From contig NZ_JADTQG010000001.1 in NCBI RefSeq assembly GCF_016008875.1, positions 62,001 through 126,000 on the forward strand: a DNA stretch of 64,000 nt. The letters run 5' to 3'. This document shows positions 1 through 9,415 of the stretch, piece by piece (position 1 is the first letter of the stretch; each line of letters begins with the position of its first letter). The DNA is from Ectopseudomonas mendocina (GTDB taxonomy: Bacteria; Pseudomonadota; Gammaproteobacteria; Pseudomonadales; Pseudomonadaceae). Below the pieces are notes generated by a model. It ran no database searches, was not told the origin of the DNA, and saw only the letters and a program-made list of their open reading frames with translations. The position numbers and the translations under genes are program-made.

Positions 1-1189
1 GCCCCAGTTCGCTGGCGCTGATGGTGATGACCTCGACGCCGGCCTTGCGCAGCAGGGTGTTGGTGTAGGTGTTGCGGTCATAGCCGACCACCACGCCCGG
101 CTCCAGGCAGACCACGTTGTTGCCGTCGTCCCATTGCTCGCGCTCAGCCTCGTAGGCATCGCCGCCGGTTTCCACCACGCGCAGCTTCGGCAGGTTGAGG
201 GACGCGGCGACGACCTCGACGAAGGACTTGTCCTCGCGGCGCACATCAATGCCGCCGGGGCGGCTTTCGTCCGGGCGCAGGGTGAAGGGCACGATGCCGT
301 TGGCCACTTCCGGGAAGATGGTCACCAGGTCGCGGTCGCAGAAGCTGAATACGGTGTCCAGGTGCATGGCCGCACGGGAGCGGCCCAGGCCGGCGACGAT
401 GACCTTGTCTGCCGCGCCTTTGGCGAACAACGCGCGCGCCACCTGGCCGATGGCTTGGTGCGAGCTGCGCTCACCCATGCCGATCAGAACGGTGCCGTTA
501 CCGATGGGCATCACGTCGCCGCCTTCCAGGGTGGCCGAGCCGTGATCCTTGTCCGGATCGCCGTACCAGATCTCGAAGGATTCGTTGGCGAAGTCCGGGT
601 GGAAGGTATAGATGGCGCTGGCGAGCAGGGTTTCCTGACGGCGTGCCGGCCAGTACATCGGATTGAGGGTGACGCCCCCATAGATCCAGCAGGTGGTGTC
701 GCGAGTGAACTGGGTGTTGGGCAGCGGCGGGAAGATGAAGCTGGATTCGCCCAGGTAGGCGTTGAACATCTTCGCCGCCTCGGAATCCTTGTGCTTGACC
801 AGATCGGCCCCGGAAACGCCGCCGATGAGGAATTCGGCGATGCGCCGTGGCTCCAGGCCCTCGATGAAGGAACGCACTTCGTTCTGCAGGCCGAGGCCGA
901 CGCTGTTGGGGGTGATCTTGCGGTCGAGGATCCACTTCAGCGCGGCGGGATCGCTGATGGTCTCTTCCAGCAGGTTGTGCATCTCCACGACCTCGATGCC
1001 GCGCTCGCGCATCTTGGTCATGAAGTCGAAATGGTCACGCTTGGCCTGCGATACCCAGATCACGTCGTCGAACAGCAGTTCGTCGCAGTTGGCGGGTGTC
1101 AGGCGCAGGTGGGCGAGGCCCGGAGAGCAGACCATCACCTTGTGCAGTTTGCCGGCTTCGGAATGAACGCCGAGGGGCTTCTTGGACAT
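1..1189 (-). CDS. arcA: Arginine deiminase (partial, C-terminus beyond window)
   Basis: Hydrolyses L-arginine to citrulline and ammonia, the first step of the fermentative arginine deiminase pathway in the cytoplasm. The reading frame starts [15 protein letters not shown] and carries the family landmarks [27 protein letters not shown] and MHLDTVF. About 396 codons are present; the family is about 418 residues, so roughly the last 20 residues lie outside the window. An AAGGAG ribosome site lies about 7 bases before the ATG. It follows arcD on the same strand, the usual arcDABC order in Pseudomonas, so it is probably co-transcribed from the promoter before arcD. The catalytic Cys is expected in the missing C-terminal part. 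Confidence 0.96.
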   Translation of the reverse strand, partial: MSKKPLGVHSEAGKLHKVMVCSPGLAHLRLTPANCDELLFDDVIWVSQAKRDHFDFMTKMRERGIEVVEMHNLLEETISDPAALKWILDRKITPNSVGLGLQNEVRSFIEGLEPRRIAEFLIGGVSGADLVKHKDSEAAKMFNAYLGESSFIFPPLPNTQFTRDTTCWIYGGVTLNPMYWPARRQETLLASAIYTFHPDFANESFEIWYGDPDKDHGSATLEGGDVMPIGNGTVLIGMGERSSHQAIGQVARALFAKGAADKVIVAGLGRSRAAMHLDTVFSFCDRDLVTIFPEVANGIVPFTLRPDESRPGGIDVRREDKSFVEVVAASLNLPKLRVVETGGDAYEAEREQWDDGNNVVCLEPGVVVGYDRNTYTNTLLRKAGVEVITISASELG

Positions 1190-1263
1190 GTCGAACTCCT
1201 TCTCGTAGAGCGAGTTTTCAGGCTTGCCGGCGGCCCGGTGCGGGCCGCTCGCGGCCAGCGGTG

Positions 1264-2691
1264 TTACAAACTCAGGAAGCCGTCATACAGCCCGTAGGCG
1301 GCGATGGCGGCGCCGATCAGTACGACGATGAAAATCAGTTTCTCGATGCTGGTGAAAATGGCTTGGCCCATTTCGCGCTTGGCCTTGGCGAAGAGGATTG
1401 CGCCAGGTGCGTAGAGCAGTGCCGAGAGCAGCAGGTACTGAATGCCGGCGGCGTACACCAGCCACACCGCGTACAGGGTCGAGATACCGGCGATCAGCAG
1501 ATCCTTGTTGCGCTCGCCGGAGGCGTTCTCGTAGGTCTCGCCGCGCACCGCGAGCAGCACCGCATAGGCGCTGGACCAGAAGTACGGCACCAGGATCATC
1601 GAGGTGGCCAGGTACAGCAGGCTGAGGTAGGTGGAGGCGTTGAACAGGGTGATGATCAGGAACAGCTGGATCAGCCCGTTGGACAGCCACAGCGCATTGG
1701 CCGGAACCTGATTGGCGTTCTCCTTGCGCAGGAAGGCCGGCATGGTGTGGTCGCGGGCGCTGGCGAAGAGGATCTCGGCGCACAACAGGGTCCAGGACAG
1801 CAGGGCACCGGCCAGCGAGACGATCAGACCAATGGCGATCAGCTGCGCGCCCCAGGGGCCGACCACCTGTTCAAGCACCCCGGCCATGGACGGGTTCTTC
1901 AACCCGGCCAGTTCGGCCTGAGCCATGATGCCTTGCGACAGGATGTTGACCAGTACCAGCAGCAAAAGCACGCCGACGAAACCGATCACCGTGGCCTTGC
2001 CGACATCGCTGCGCTTCTCGGCGCGGGCCGAGAAGATGCTCGCGCCCTCGATGCCGATGAACACCCAGACGGTGACCAGCATCATGTTGCGCACCTGATC
2101 CATCACGCTGCCCAGCTCCGGGTTACCCCGGCCCCAGAAATCCGCGGTGAACACGTCGAGCTTGAAGGCGATCGCGGCGATGACGATGAACAGCGCCAGC
2201 GGCAGCATCTTGGCGATGGTGGTGACGGTGTTGATGAAGGCCGCTTCCCGGATCCCGCGCAGCACCAGGAAGTGCAGCAACCACAGCAGCACCGAGGCGC
2301 AGATCACCGCCGGCAGGGTGTTGCCCTCGCCGAATACCGGGAAGAAGTAACCCAGGGTGGAGAACAGCAGCACCATGTAGCTGACGTTGCCGATCCATGC
2401 GCTGATCCAGTAGCCCCAGGCCGAGGAGAAGCCCATGTAGTCGCCGAAACCGGCCTTGGCGTAGGCGTACACCCCGCCGTCGAGTTCGGGCTTGCGGTTG
2501 GCCAGGGTCTGGAACACGAACGCCAGGGTCAGCATGCCGACCCCGGTGATCAACCAGCCGATCAGCGTGGCGCCCGCGCTGGCGCTGGCCGCGATGTTTT
2601 GTGGAAGGGAAAAGATACCGCCGCCGACCATGGAGCCGACGACCAGCGCAATCAATGCGCCGAGGCGGAGTTTTTGTGTCGAGTCAGACAT
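1264..2691 (-). CDS. arcD: Arginine:ornithine antiporter ArcD
   Basis: Inner-membrane exchanger of the APC superfamily that imports arginine and exports ornithine for the arginine deiminase pathway. The 475-residue product begins [23 protein letters not shown] and shows about a dozen hydrophobic segments, including the first-helix motif GSMVGGGIF typical of APC basic amino acid antiporters. I place the start at 2691 because a GGAGGT ribosome site lies 7 bases upstream; the frame is open 12 codons further but that longer start has no such site. arcA follows 74 bases downstream. This is the first gene of the operon, so the promoter region before it should control arcDA. Confidence 0.95.
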   Translation of the reverse strand: MSDSTQKLRLGALIALVVGSMVGGGIFSLPQNIAASASAGATLIGWLITGVGMLTLAFVFQTLANRKPELDGGVYAYAKAGFGDYMGFSSAWGYWISAWIGNVSYMVLLFSTLGYFFPVFGEGNTLPAVICASVLLWLLHFLVLRGIREAAFINTVTTIAKMLPLALFIVIAAIAFKLDVFTADFWGRGNPELGSVMDQVRNMMLVTVWVFIGIEGASIFSARAEKRSDVGKATVIGFVGVLLLLVLVNILSQGIMAQAELAGLKNPSMAGVLEQVVGPWGAQLIAIGLIVSLAGALLSWTLLCAEILFASARDHTMPAFLRKENANQVPANALWLSNGLIQLFLIITLFNASTYLSLLYLATSMILVPYFWSSAYAVLLAVRGETYENASGERNKDLLIAGISTLYAVWLVYAAGIQYLLLSALLYAPGAILFAKAKREMGQAIFTSIEKLIFIVVLIGAAIAAYGLYDGFLSL

Positions 2692-2753
2692 CTCAATTAC
2701 CTCCGTGTCACAAGGGGACATAGGCATTGAGCGCGTTTGGCGAGCACTGCATC

Positions 2754-2767
2754 CTGACTTGAATCAA
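2754..2767 (-). promoter_or_regulatory. Candidate ANR (FNR-type) box for arcDA
   Basis: On the minus strand the site reads TTGAT-TCAA-GTCAG, close to the ANR/FNR consensus TTGAT-N4-ATCAA. It is centred about 70 bases before the arcD start. If it activates from the usual -41.5 position, transcription would start near 2719, giving a leader of about 28 bases. arcDABC operons of Pseudomonas are known ANR targets. The site is embedded in a larger near-palindrome (2754-2774, CTGACT ... AGTCAG). Assignment is by motif and context only. Confidence 0.55.
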
Positions 2768-2774
2768 TAGTCAG

Positions 2775-3062
2775 GGTTCGTCAACGCACATCCATGTAAA
2801 CAAGCGTTGCCGAGCACCTGAACGGGTCAGGAATACTGCTCCGACCGGCACGCTGAGGCGCCAGTGATGACACGATAGTCCGAACTTTTCGTTACGCAAT
2901 GATGGCAGTTTGAGATGGGGTGAGGCGAAGGGGAAATCGGCGGGGCGTTTGGCCCCGCTCGAAGCGCCGGCCGGGTAGGCTGGCGCAAACCCGAAGGTCA
3001 GGAGGAGATGACACGGCGCCAGGCGGGTAGCCCCTGCAGGCAGTTGCGCCGTGTGGGTACAG
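2775..3062. other. Intergenic region, no gene seen
   Basis: Between the arc promoter and the end of putA there is no convincing gene. The open frame at 2892-3095 (minus) has no recognisable ribosome site and an arginine/proline-rich composition typical of a chance frame in GC-rich DNA. The stretch 3000-3060 contains short inverted GC-rich segments (GGCGCCAGGCGGG, then CAACTGCCTGC-type complement) but nothing I can name. Confidence 0.5.
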
Positions 3063-3101
3063 CATGCCGTGGAAAGCTTTCAGCCAGCTTTCCACGGCAT
3101 G
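3063..3101 (-). terminator. Strong hairpin downstream of putA
   Basis: A perfect 16-bp inverted repeat (CATGCCGTGGAAAGCT at 3063-3078 and its complement at 3086-3101) with a 7-base loop begins 22 bases past the putA stop codon. There is no T-run on the minus-strand side, so it may act as an RNA-stabilising or Rho-assisted terminator rather than a classical intrinsic terminator. Confidence 0.6.
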
Positions 3102-3122
3102 ACTTGTCGATGACGTCGGCGC

Positions 3123-6100
3123 TTAACCGATGGTCATCAGGCTGGCGTTGCCGCCGGCCGCAGCGGTGTTGACGCTCAGGGCGTGCTCCACCAGCAGGCG
3201 TTCCAGGGCGATGTCGGTCTCGCCCTTGTTCAGGCCATGCACGCCGACGATGGCGCCCTTGCGCTGCGCCGCCTGCTCGCTGACTGCGCGCAGCTGGTCG
3301 GAGTCGCCGTGGTGCAGGATGGCGTCCAGCTCCACGTCGACGCTATTCCAATCGGCTACCAACTGGATGTGCTTCTGCACCTCCTTCGGCAGCTCGGCAT
3401 GCAGCGCGCGCTGGCTGTCCAGCCAGATCGCCTGGCTGCCTACCGCCAGAGTGGCAGCCAGCTGGGCCAGCAGGTCGCTGCGCTCGTCGGCCAGGTTCAG
3501 CACGTGCTCGCGCGGCAGCAGGGTGTAGCTGTTGCGCTCGCCGGTCGGGCCGGTGAGGCTGTGGCTGCTGTAGCTTTGCGACAGCGCGCGGTACTGCTCG
3601 AACAGCGCGGCGATGGCCGGCTCCTGCTTGCCCGCCCACTCGGCGAAGGCGGCGCGTACCTTGTCCAGCTCGGTCGGTGCCGGTAGCGCCTGCACCTCGG
3701 CCTGTTGCAGGTAGCTGGCAACGGCCTCCTGCGGGCGGGTCGACAGCAGGCGGTACAGGTACAGCGGGCCACCGGCTTTCGGACCGGTGCCGGACAGGCC
3801 TTCACCACCGAACGGCTGCACGCCGACCACGGCGCCGACCATGTTGCGGTTCACATACAGGTTGCCGACCTTGGCGGTGCCGACCACCTGGGCGATGGTC
3901 TCGTCGATGCGGGTGTGCACGCCGAGGGTCAGGCCGTAGCCGCTGTCGTTGATCTGCTGCAGCAGCTTGCCCAGATCCGCGCGCTGGTAACGCACCACGT
4001 GCAGCACCGGGCCGAAGATCTCGCGCTTCATCTCGTCGAAGCTGTCCAGCTCGATCAGGGTCGGCACGACGAAGGTGCCGCGCTTGATCTCGTCACCGTT
4101 GACGCGCGCCAGCTGAGTGACCTTGCGGCCTTTTTCGCGCAGCTTGGCGATATGGGTTTCGATGCCGGCCTTGGCTTCGGCGTCGATCACCGGGCCGATG
4201 TCGGTGTTCAGGCGCTCGGGGTTGCCGAGGGTGTATTCGGCCATCGCGCCCTTGAGCATGGTCAGCACGCGGTCGGCCACGTCGTCCTGCACGCACAGCA
4301 CGCGCAGGGCCGAGCAACGCTGGCCGGCGCTGTCGAATGCGGAGGAGACCACGTCCATCACCACCTGCTCGGTCAGCGCCGAGGAGTCGACGATCATGGC
4401 GTTGAGGCCACCAGTTTCGGCGATCAGCGGGATGGTACGGCCTTGCGCGTCGAGGCGCCCGGCGATGTTGCGTTGAAGGAGGCCGGCCACTTCGGTGGAG
4501 CCGGTGAACATCACGCCACGCACGCGCTCGTCACCTACCAGACGTGCGCCGACGGTTTCGCCACGGCCCGGCAGCAGCTGCACGGCGCCGGCCGGTACGC
4601 CCGCTTCGAGCAGAATGCGCACGGCCTGGGCGGCGATCAGTGGGGTCTGCTCGGCCGGCTTGGCCAGCACGGTGTTGCCGGCGGCCAGCGCGGCACAGAC
4701 CTGGCCGGTGAAGATCGCCAATGGGAAGTTCCACGGGCTGATGCACACCACCGGGCCAAGCGGGCGGTGGCTGTCATTGCCGAAGCTGCGCGCCTGGATT
4801 GCGTAGTAACGGAGGAAGTCCACTGCCTCGCGTACTTCGGCGATGGCATTGGCGAAGCTCTTGCCGGACTCGCGCACCAGCAGGCCCATCAGTTGTTGCA
4901 GCTCGGCTTCCATCAGGTCGGCGGCGCGTTCCAGCACGGCGGCACGCTCGGTCGGCAGGGTGGACTGCCAGATCTGCCCGCTGGCCAGGGCGCAGAGGAT
5001 GGCGCTGTCGACATCCTTGACGCTGGCTTCGCGCACGTGGCCGACCAGGTCGCGGTGATCGGCCGGGTTGCGCACCGGCTCCGGCTCGCCCGGGTTGGCG
5101 CTTTCGCAGCCAAGCATCGGTTCGGCCAGGTAGCTGTGGTTGACGGTCGACAGCAGCGCCGAGGACAGCGAGCCGAGGCGGTGTTCGTTGGCCAGGTCGA
5201 GGCCGGCGGAGTTGACCCGCTCGCTACCGTACAGGTCACGCGGCAGCGCGATGCGCGGATGCGGCAGGCCGACGGTGCCTTCCTGCGCGGCCATCTGCTC
5301 GACCTGCTGCACTGGGTCGAGGACCAGATCCTTGAGCGAGATGCTGTGGTCGGCGATGCGGTTGACGAAGCTGGTGTTGGCGCCGTTTTCCAGCAGGCGG
5401 CGAACCAGGTAGGCCAGCAGGGTTTCGTGGCTGCCCACCGGCGCGTAGATGCGGCACGGACGGTTGAGCTTGCCATCCTTGATCTTGCCCACCACCTGCT
5501 CGTACAGCGGCTCGCCCATGCCGTGCAGGCACTGGAACTCGTACTGGCCCGGGTAGTAGTTCTGCCCGGCCAGGTGATAGATGGCCGACAGCGAGTGGGC
5601 GTTGTGCGTGGCGAACTGCGGGTAGATGGCTTCCGGCGCGGCCAAGAGCTTGCGCGCGCAGGCGATATAGGACAGGTCGGTGTAAGGCTTGCGCGTGTAT
5701 ACCGGGTAGCCTTCCAGGCCATTGACTTGGGCCAGCTTGATCTCGCTGTCCCAGTAGGCGCCCTTGACCAGACGGATCATCAGGCGATGACGGCTGCGCT
5801 TGGCCAGGTCGATGACGTAGTCGATCACGTACGGGCAGCGCTTCTGGTAGGCCTGGATGACGAAGCCGATGCCGTTCCAGCCGGCCAGGCTCGGCTCGAA
5901 GCACAGGCGCTCGAGCAGATCCAGCGACAGCTCCAGGCGGTCGGCTTCCTCGGCGTCGATGTTGATGCCGATGTCGTACTGCTTGGCCAGTTGGGTCAGG
6001 CCCAGCAAGGTCGGGTACAGCTCGTCCATCACGCGCTCGTACTGGGCGCGGCTATAGCGTGGGTGCAGGGCGGAGAGCTTGATCGATATGCCCGGACCTT

Positions 6101-7058
6101 CGTAGATGCCGCGGCCATGGGAGGCCTTACCAATGGCGTGGATGGCCTGCTCGTAGGAGGCCAGGTAGCGCTTGGCGTCTTCTTCGGTCAGCGCGGCTTC
6201 ACCGAGCATGTCGTAGGAATAGCGGAAGCCCTTGGCTTCCAGGTTGGCGGCGTTGGCCAGGGCCTCGGCGATGGTTTCGCCGGTAACGAACTGCTCGCCC
6301 ATCAGGCGCATGGCCATGTCCACGCCCTTGCGGATCACCGGCTCGCCACTCTTGCCGATGATGCGGTTGAGCGCCGAGGTCATGCCTGCCTCGTTGTGGG
6401 TGGACACCAGCTTGCCGGTGATCAGCAGGCCCCAGCTCGCCGCGTTGACGAACATCGACGGGCTCTGGCCGAGGTGCTGGCTCCAGTTGCCGTTGGCGAT
6501 CTTGTCGCGGATCAGCGCGTCACGGGTGGCCTTGTCGGGGATGCGCAGCAGGGCTTCGGCCAGGCACATCAGCGCCACGCCTTCCTGCGAGGACAGCGAG
6601 AATTCCTGCAGCAGGCCTTGCACCAGGCCCTGGCGGCCGCTGGCATTCTTCTGGTTGCGCAGCTTCTCGGCGATGCCGAGAGCCAGTTTCTGCGAGGCCT
6701 CGGCCTGCTGCGGGTTCAGGCGCGCCTGCTCCAGCAGCATCGGCACCACTTCGGTTTCCGGACGGCGGTAGGCGCTGGTGATGGCGGCGCGCAGCACCGA
6801 CTGCGGCAGGATGCTCTCGGCAAAATCGAGGAATACCTGCAGGCCCTGTTCGGTCAGCGACTCCAGCGCCTCTTCACCGGCGGCAGCGGCCAGGCCGGCA
6901 TGCTCGGCGGGCGTCAGGCCACTCTCGACTTGCTCCAGATAATTGAAGATCGCCTGCTTGATCATCCAGTGCGGGGTGCGGTCGATCTTTGCCGCAGCGG
7001 TCTTCAAGCGCTCGCGGGTGGCATCGTCGAGTTTTACGCCAAGGGTCGTGGTAGCCAT
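3123..7058 (-). CDS. putA: Trifunctional PutA: proline dehydrogenase / P5C dehydrogenase / transcriptional repressor
   Basis: Oxidises proline to glutamate: FAD-dependent proline dehydrogenase passes P5C to the NAD-dependent aldehyde dehydrogenase half. The 1311-residue length matches the trifunctional class. Residues 1-47 (MATTTLGVKLDDATRERLKTA...) form the ribbon-helix-helix DNA-binding domain found only in PutAs that also repress the put genes. The proline dehydrogenase barrel spans roughly 260-560 (EADRLE near 371). The aldehyde dehydrogenase domain spans roughly 640-1110, with FTGSTEV near 851, Glu881 in ETGGLNA and catalytic Cys915 in AGQRCSALR. When proline is absent the N-terminal domain should bind the GTTGCA motifs seen just upstream (7129-7148). 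Cytoplasmic, peripherally associated with the membrane when reduced. Confidence 0.97.
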   Translation of the reverse strand: MATTTLGVKLDDATRERLKTAAAKIDRTPHWMIKQAIFNYLEQVESGLTPAEHAGLAAAAGEEALESLTEQGLQVFLDFAESILPQSVLRAAITSAYRRPETEVVPMLLEQARLNPQQAEASQKLALGIAEKLRNQKNASGRQGLVQGLLQEFSLSSQEGVALMCLAEALLRIPDKATRDALIRDKIANGNWSQHLGQSPSMFVNAASWGLLITGKLVSTHNEAGMTSALNRIIGKSGEPVIRKGVDMAMRLMGEQFVTGETIAEALANAANLEAKGFRYSYDMLGEAALTEEDAKRYLASYEQAIHAIGKASHGRGIYEGPGISIKLSALHPRYSRAQYERVMDELYPTLLGLTQLAKQYDIGINIDAEEADRLELSLDLLERLCFEPSLAGWNGIGFVIQAYQKRCPYVIDYVIDLAKRSRHRLMIRLVKGAYWDSEIKLAQVNGLEGYPVYTRKPYTDLSYIACARKLLAAPEAIYPQFATHNAHSLSAIYHLAGQNYYPGQYEFQCLHGMGEPLYEQVVGKIKDGKLNRPCRIYAPVGSHETLLAYLVRRLLENGANTSFVNRIADHSISLKDLVLDPVQQVEQMAAQEGTVGLPHPRIALPRDLYGSERVNSAGLDLANEHRLGSLSSALLSTVNHSYLAEPMLGCESANPGEPEPVRNPADHRDLVGHVREASVKDVDSAILCALASGQIWQSTLPTERAAVLERAADLMEAELQQLMGLLVRESGKSFANAIAEVREAVDFLRYYAIQARSFGNDSHRPLGPVVCISPWNFPLAIFTGQVCAALAAGNTVLAKPAEQTPLIAAQAVRILLEAGVPAGAVQLLPGRGETVGARLVGDERVRGVMFTGSTEVAGLLQRNIAGRLDAQGRTIPLIAETGGLNAMIVDSSALTEQVVMDVVSSAFDSAGQRCSALRVLCVQDDVADRVLTMLKGAMAEYTLGNPERLNTDIGPVIDAEAKAGIETHIAKLREKGRKVTQLARVNGDEIKRGTFVVPTLIELDSFDEMKREIFGPVLHVVRYQRADLGKLLQQINDSGYGLTLGVHTRIDETIAQVVGTAKVGNLYVNRNMVGAVVGVQPFGGEGLSGTGPKAGGPLYLYRLLSTRPQEAVASYLQQAEVQALPAPTELDKVRAAFAEWAGKQEPAIAALFEQYRALSQSYSSHSLTGPTGERNSYTLLPREHVLNLADERSDLLAQLAATLAVGSQAIWLDSQRALHAELPKEVQKHIQLVADWNSVDVELDAILHHGDSDQLRAVSEQAAQRKGAIVGVHGLNKGETDIALERLLVEHALSVNTAAAGGNASLMTIG

Positions 7059-7128
7059 GGGGGAAGTCCTACTTGTTCGGGTTATTCACGGCAAAAAATC
7101 TGCGCGAGATTAAACCCGTAAAAAAGCG

Positions 7129-7148
7129 GGTGCAACCAGGTGCAACCA
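7129..7148 (-). promoter_or_regulatory. Candidate PutA operator: tandem GTTGCA motifs
   Basis: Two head-to-tail copies of the 10-mer GGTGCAACCA (7129-7138, 7139-7148) lie 70-90 bases upstream of putA; on the minus strand each contains GTTGCA, the hexamer bound by the E. coli PutA ribbon-helix-helix domain. A third TGCAAC occurs at 7220-7225. The adjacent bases 7114-7130 form a small CCCG...CGGG hairpin around an A-run. Since this putA encodes the DNA-binding domain, autoregulation here is likely. Confidence 0.6.
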
Positions 7149-7306
7149 TTATTTTCAACGAGCCGACGGACGTCGCTCGCTGCCCGGAACCACTCTGATC
7201 GGCTTGATAAGGTAAAAGGTGCAACCCGCCGCAATGGCCTCGGTATTTGAGGATAGACCATCGTCAGGGCAGCGGTTGCGACACGTCCTGATCGGCGGCG
7301 GGCCTT

Positions 7307-7909
7307 TCAGATTGTTCCGACTATCAACTGGGCCGCCACAGCGAACATCATCGCCGCCACGCCCAGGTCGATCAGGCGCCAGGTCAGCGGCCTGGCCAGC
7401 CAGGGCGCAAGCCAGGCCGCGCCAAGTGCCAGGGCGCTGAACCAGAGCAAGGAGGCGCTGGCAGCCCCCGCCGCATAGGCACCGGGTTCGGGCTGCTGGG
7501 CGCCGAGCGAACCGATCAGCAGCACGGTATCGAGATAGACGTGCGGGTTGAGCAGGGTGACCGCCAGCGCTGCGAGCATCACCGCTCGAAGCGAACGCGG
7601 TTCGTTGCCAGCCGCCTGCAGTGATTGTGGGCGGGCGGCGCGCAGCAGCGCCTGGCTGCCGTACCAGAGCAGAAACGCGGCGCCGCCCCAACGGGCGACG
7701 GCCAGCAGCGTCGGGCTTTGCGCAAGCAAGGTGGCGAGGCCGAACACGCCCGCCGCCACCAGCACCGCGTCACAGACGATGCACAGCGCCGCCACCGGCA
7801 GATGATGTTCGCGGCGCAGGCTCTGCGCCAGAACGAAAGCATTCTGGGCGCCGATGGCCATGATCAGACCGATGGCCACCAACAGGCCGTTACCGTAGCT
7901 CTGCCACAT
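7307..7909 (-). CDS. LysE/ArgO-family basic amino acid exporter
   Basis: A 200-residue inner-membrane protein with about six hydrophobic helices. It carries the LysE/ArgO signature near the N-terminus (GLLVAIGLIMAIGAQNAFVLAQ) and NPHVYLDTVLLIGS mid-protein, as in ArgO (YggA) and LysE arginine/lysine exporters. Its ATG shares one base with the stop codon of the upstream ACT-domain gene (TGATG), so the two are translationally coupled. The divergent LysR gene resembles ArgP/LysG, the regulator normally paired with this exporter; together they form an export valve for excess basic amino acids. Start chosen at MWQSYGNG because of the coupling; the frame stays open upstream but overlaps the neighbour. 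Confidence 0.85.
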   Translation of the reverse strand: MWQSYGNGLLVAIGLIMAIGAQNAFVLAQSLRREHHLPVAALCIVCDAVLVAAGVFGLATLLAQSPTLLAVARWGGAAFLLWYGSQALLRAARPQSLQAAGNEPRSLRAVMLAALAVTLLNPHVYLDTVLLIGSLGAQQPEPGAYAAGAASASLLWFSALALGAAWLAPWLARPLTWRLIDLGVAAMMFAVAAQLIVGTI

Positions 7910-8322
7910 CAGGCTGGCTCCGGCAGGGACGCCGCTGACAGGGCGCGCAGGGTAGACAGCGCCTTTTCGGCGCGCTCGATGGGCACGAAGAGATGGTCGT
8001 GGTGAAAGCCGGCGACCACGTTGCAACTGATCCCTGCCTGCGCCAGAGCGGTGGAGAAGGAAGCGGTCAAGCCGACAGCGGCCAGCGACGAATGCACCTC
8101 AAGGGTGATCCAGGCTGCGACATAGTCGTAGCTCAGGTTGTGCGCGTCGGCGACTTCGCGCGGCAGCACCAGGCTAAGGCCTTCGGTTTCGCGCAGGCTG
8201 GCGATGGGCTGCAGGCCGCTGCAGTCATGCTCGGCTGCGACGCAGCAGAACACGTACTGACCGGGGTTGAGCTGCGGCGTCATGCTTTGCAGCAGGCGCG
8301 CAAGGTCGGTTTCGCCAGACAT
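7909..8322 (-). CDS. ACT-domain-containing protein
   Basis: A 137-residue soluble protein beginning MSGETDLARLLQSMTP, with a GGAG ribosome site before the ATG. The second half (VGLTASFSTALAQAGISCNVVAGFHHDHLFVPIERAEKAL) looks like an ACT regulatory fold: a sensor strand-helix, a conserved dHxFV segment and a terminal helix. ACT domains bind amino acids and control enzymes or regulators. Sitting as the first gene of an operon with a basic amino acid exporter, it may sense or buffer the exported amino acid; that role is inference. Confidence 0.75.
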   Translation of the reverse strand: MSGETDLARLLQSMTPQLNPGQYVFCCVAAEHDCSGLQPIASLRETEGLSLVLPREVADAHNLSYDYVAAWITLEVHSSLAAVGLTASFSTALAQAGISCNVVAGFHHDHLFVPIERAEKALSTLRALSAASLPEPA

Positions 8323-8383
8323 GGCAAGCTCCTGATCGTGGGTGAATGCTGGCGAGTCTGCGGCGACTGGATGTATAAGAGAA

Positions 8384-8395
8384 AGCAATATTGCT
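8384..8395. promoter_or_regulatory. Palindromic operator candidate in the exporter/argP divergent promoter
   Basis: The perfect 12-bp palindrome AGCAATATTGCT lies in the 95-bp region between the divergent ACT/exporter operon and the LysR gene, in the most AT-rich part of that region. It includes a T-N11-A-like dyad of the kind LysR proteins bind. Its position would allow control of both directions. Confidence 0.5.
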
Positions 8396-8417
8396 GATCG
8401 CTCATTAGGAAAATCGA

Positions 8418-9314
8418 TTGTTCGATTACAAACTCCTGGCTGCCCTGGCGGCGGTGGTGGAGCAGGCCGGCTTCGAACGTGCGGCGCAGGTGCTGGGCCT
8501 GTCGCAGTCGGCGGTTTCGCAGCGCATCAAGTTGCTCGAGGCGCGGGTCGGCCAGCCGGTGCTGGTGCGCGCCACGCCGCCGGCACCCACCGAGATCGGT
8601 CGACGTCTGCTCAACCATGTGCAGCAGGTGCGCCTGCTCGAACGCGATCTACAGAGGCAAGTGCCGGGGCTGGACGAACAGGCCTTGCCCGAACGTCTGC
8701 GTATCGCCATCAACGCCGATAGTCTGGCCACCTGGTGGGCGGCCGCCACGGCCGGGTTCTGCGCCGCCCAGCAGGTGTTGATGGAGCTGGTGGTGGAAGA
8801 TCAGGAAGTCGGTCTCAAACGAATGCGCGCGGGTGAAGTGGCAGGCTGCGTGTGTGCTGCCGAGCGTCCGGTGGCGGGCGCGCGCAGCCTGGCGCTGGGG
8901 GCGATGCGTTATCGCGCGCTGGCCAGCCCGGCCTTCATCGCCCGACACTTTCCCGCTGGCGTCACGGCCGAGGCGCTGGCGCGGGCGCCGGCCATCGTTT
9001 ACGGCCCAGATGATCAACTGCAGCACCGCTACCTCGCGGGGCTGGGGGTGACCGGAGCCTTTGCCTATCACTTATGCCCCTCATCGGAAGGCTTTGTACG
9101 GCTGACCGAAGGCGGCCTGGGCTGGGGCCTGGTGCCGGAGTTGCAGGTGCGTGAGGCGCTGGCCGGCGGCAGGCTGGTGGATCTGGTGCCGGAGCGCTTC
9201 ATCGATGTGCCGCTGTACTGGCACCACTGGCGCAACGGCGGTGAACTGCTCGGCGAGTTGACCGAACGGCTGCGTCGCCACTCGGCTTCGGTGCTGGTAT
9301 CGCCGCACGCCTAG
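8418..9314 (+). CDS. argP: LysR-family transcriptional regulator, ArgP/LysG type
   Basis: A 298-residue LysR regulator with the N-terminal winged helix-turn-helix (FERAAQVLGLSQSAVSQRIKLLEARVGQPVLVR) and an effector-binding domain. The spacing and wording (SAVSQRIKLLE, R.TPPAPTEIGRRLL) fit the ArgP/LysG branch, which responds to lysine/arginine and activates the adjacent ArgO/LysE exporter. The start is an unusual TTG at 8418, decided by AGGA at 8407-8410 and by alignment with the family N-terminus (MFDYKLLAALAAVVE). Divergent from the exporter operon, as in other ArgP-ArgO pairs. Confidence 0.88.
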   Translation: MFDYKLLAALAAVVEQAGFERAAQVLGLSQSAVSQRIKLLEARVGQPVLVRATPPAPTEIGRRLLNHVQQVRLLERDLQRQVPGLDEQALPERLRIAINADSLATWWAAATAGFCAAQQVLMELVVEDQEVGLKRMRAGEVAGCVCAAERPVAGARSLALGAMRYRALASPAFIARHFPAGVTAEALARAPAIVYGPDDQLQHRYLAGLGVTGAFAYHLCPSSEGFVRLTEGGLGWGLVPELQVREALAGGRLVDLVPERFIDVPLYWHHWRNGGELLGELTERLRRHSASVLVSPHA

Positions 9315-9415
9315 GCGGCCTGCAGGGTCGTCGTTGTGGCCGCCGCCGACAGCGCAGGTCGCACTGAGCGCTGCTAGAGTGCGGCCATTACAAGAATCGA
9401 TGTTAAGGGGATGCG

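Noticed and set aside
2892..3095. 67-codon minus-strand frame between arcD and putA
   Set aside because: No ribosome site, Arg/Pro-rich, overlaps the putA terminator hairpin.
3705..7121. Very long open frame (about 1138 codons) antisense to putA
   Set aside because: Complementary to the third-codon GC-biased putA frame; composition is His/Gln/Val-rich without domains, typical of antisense shadows in GC-rich genomes.
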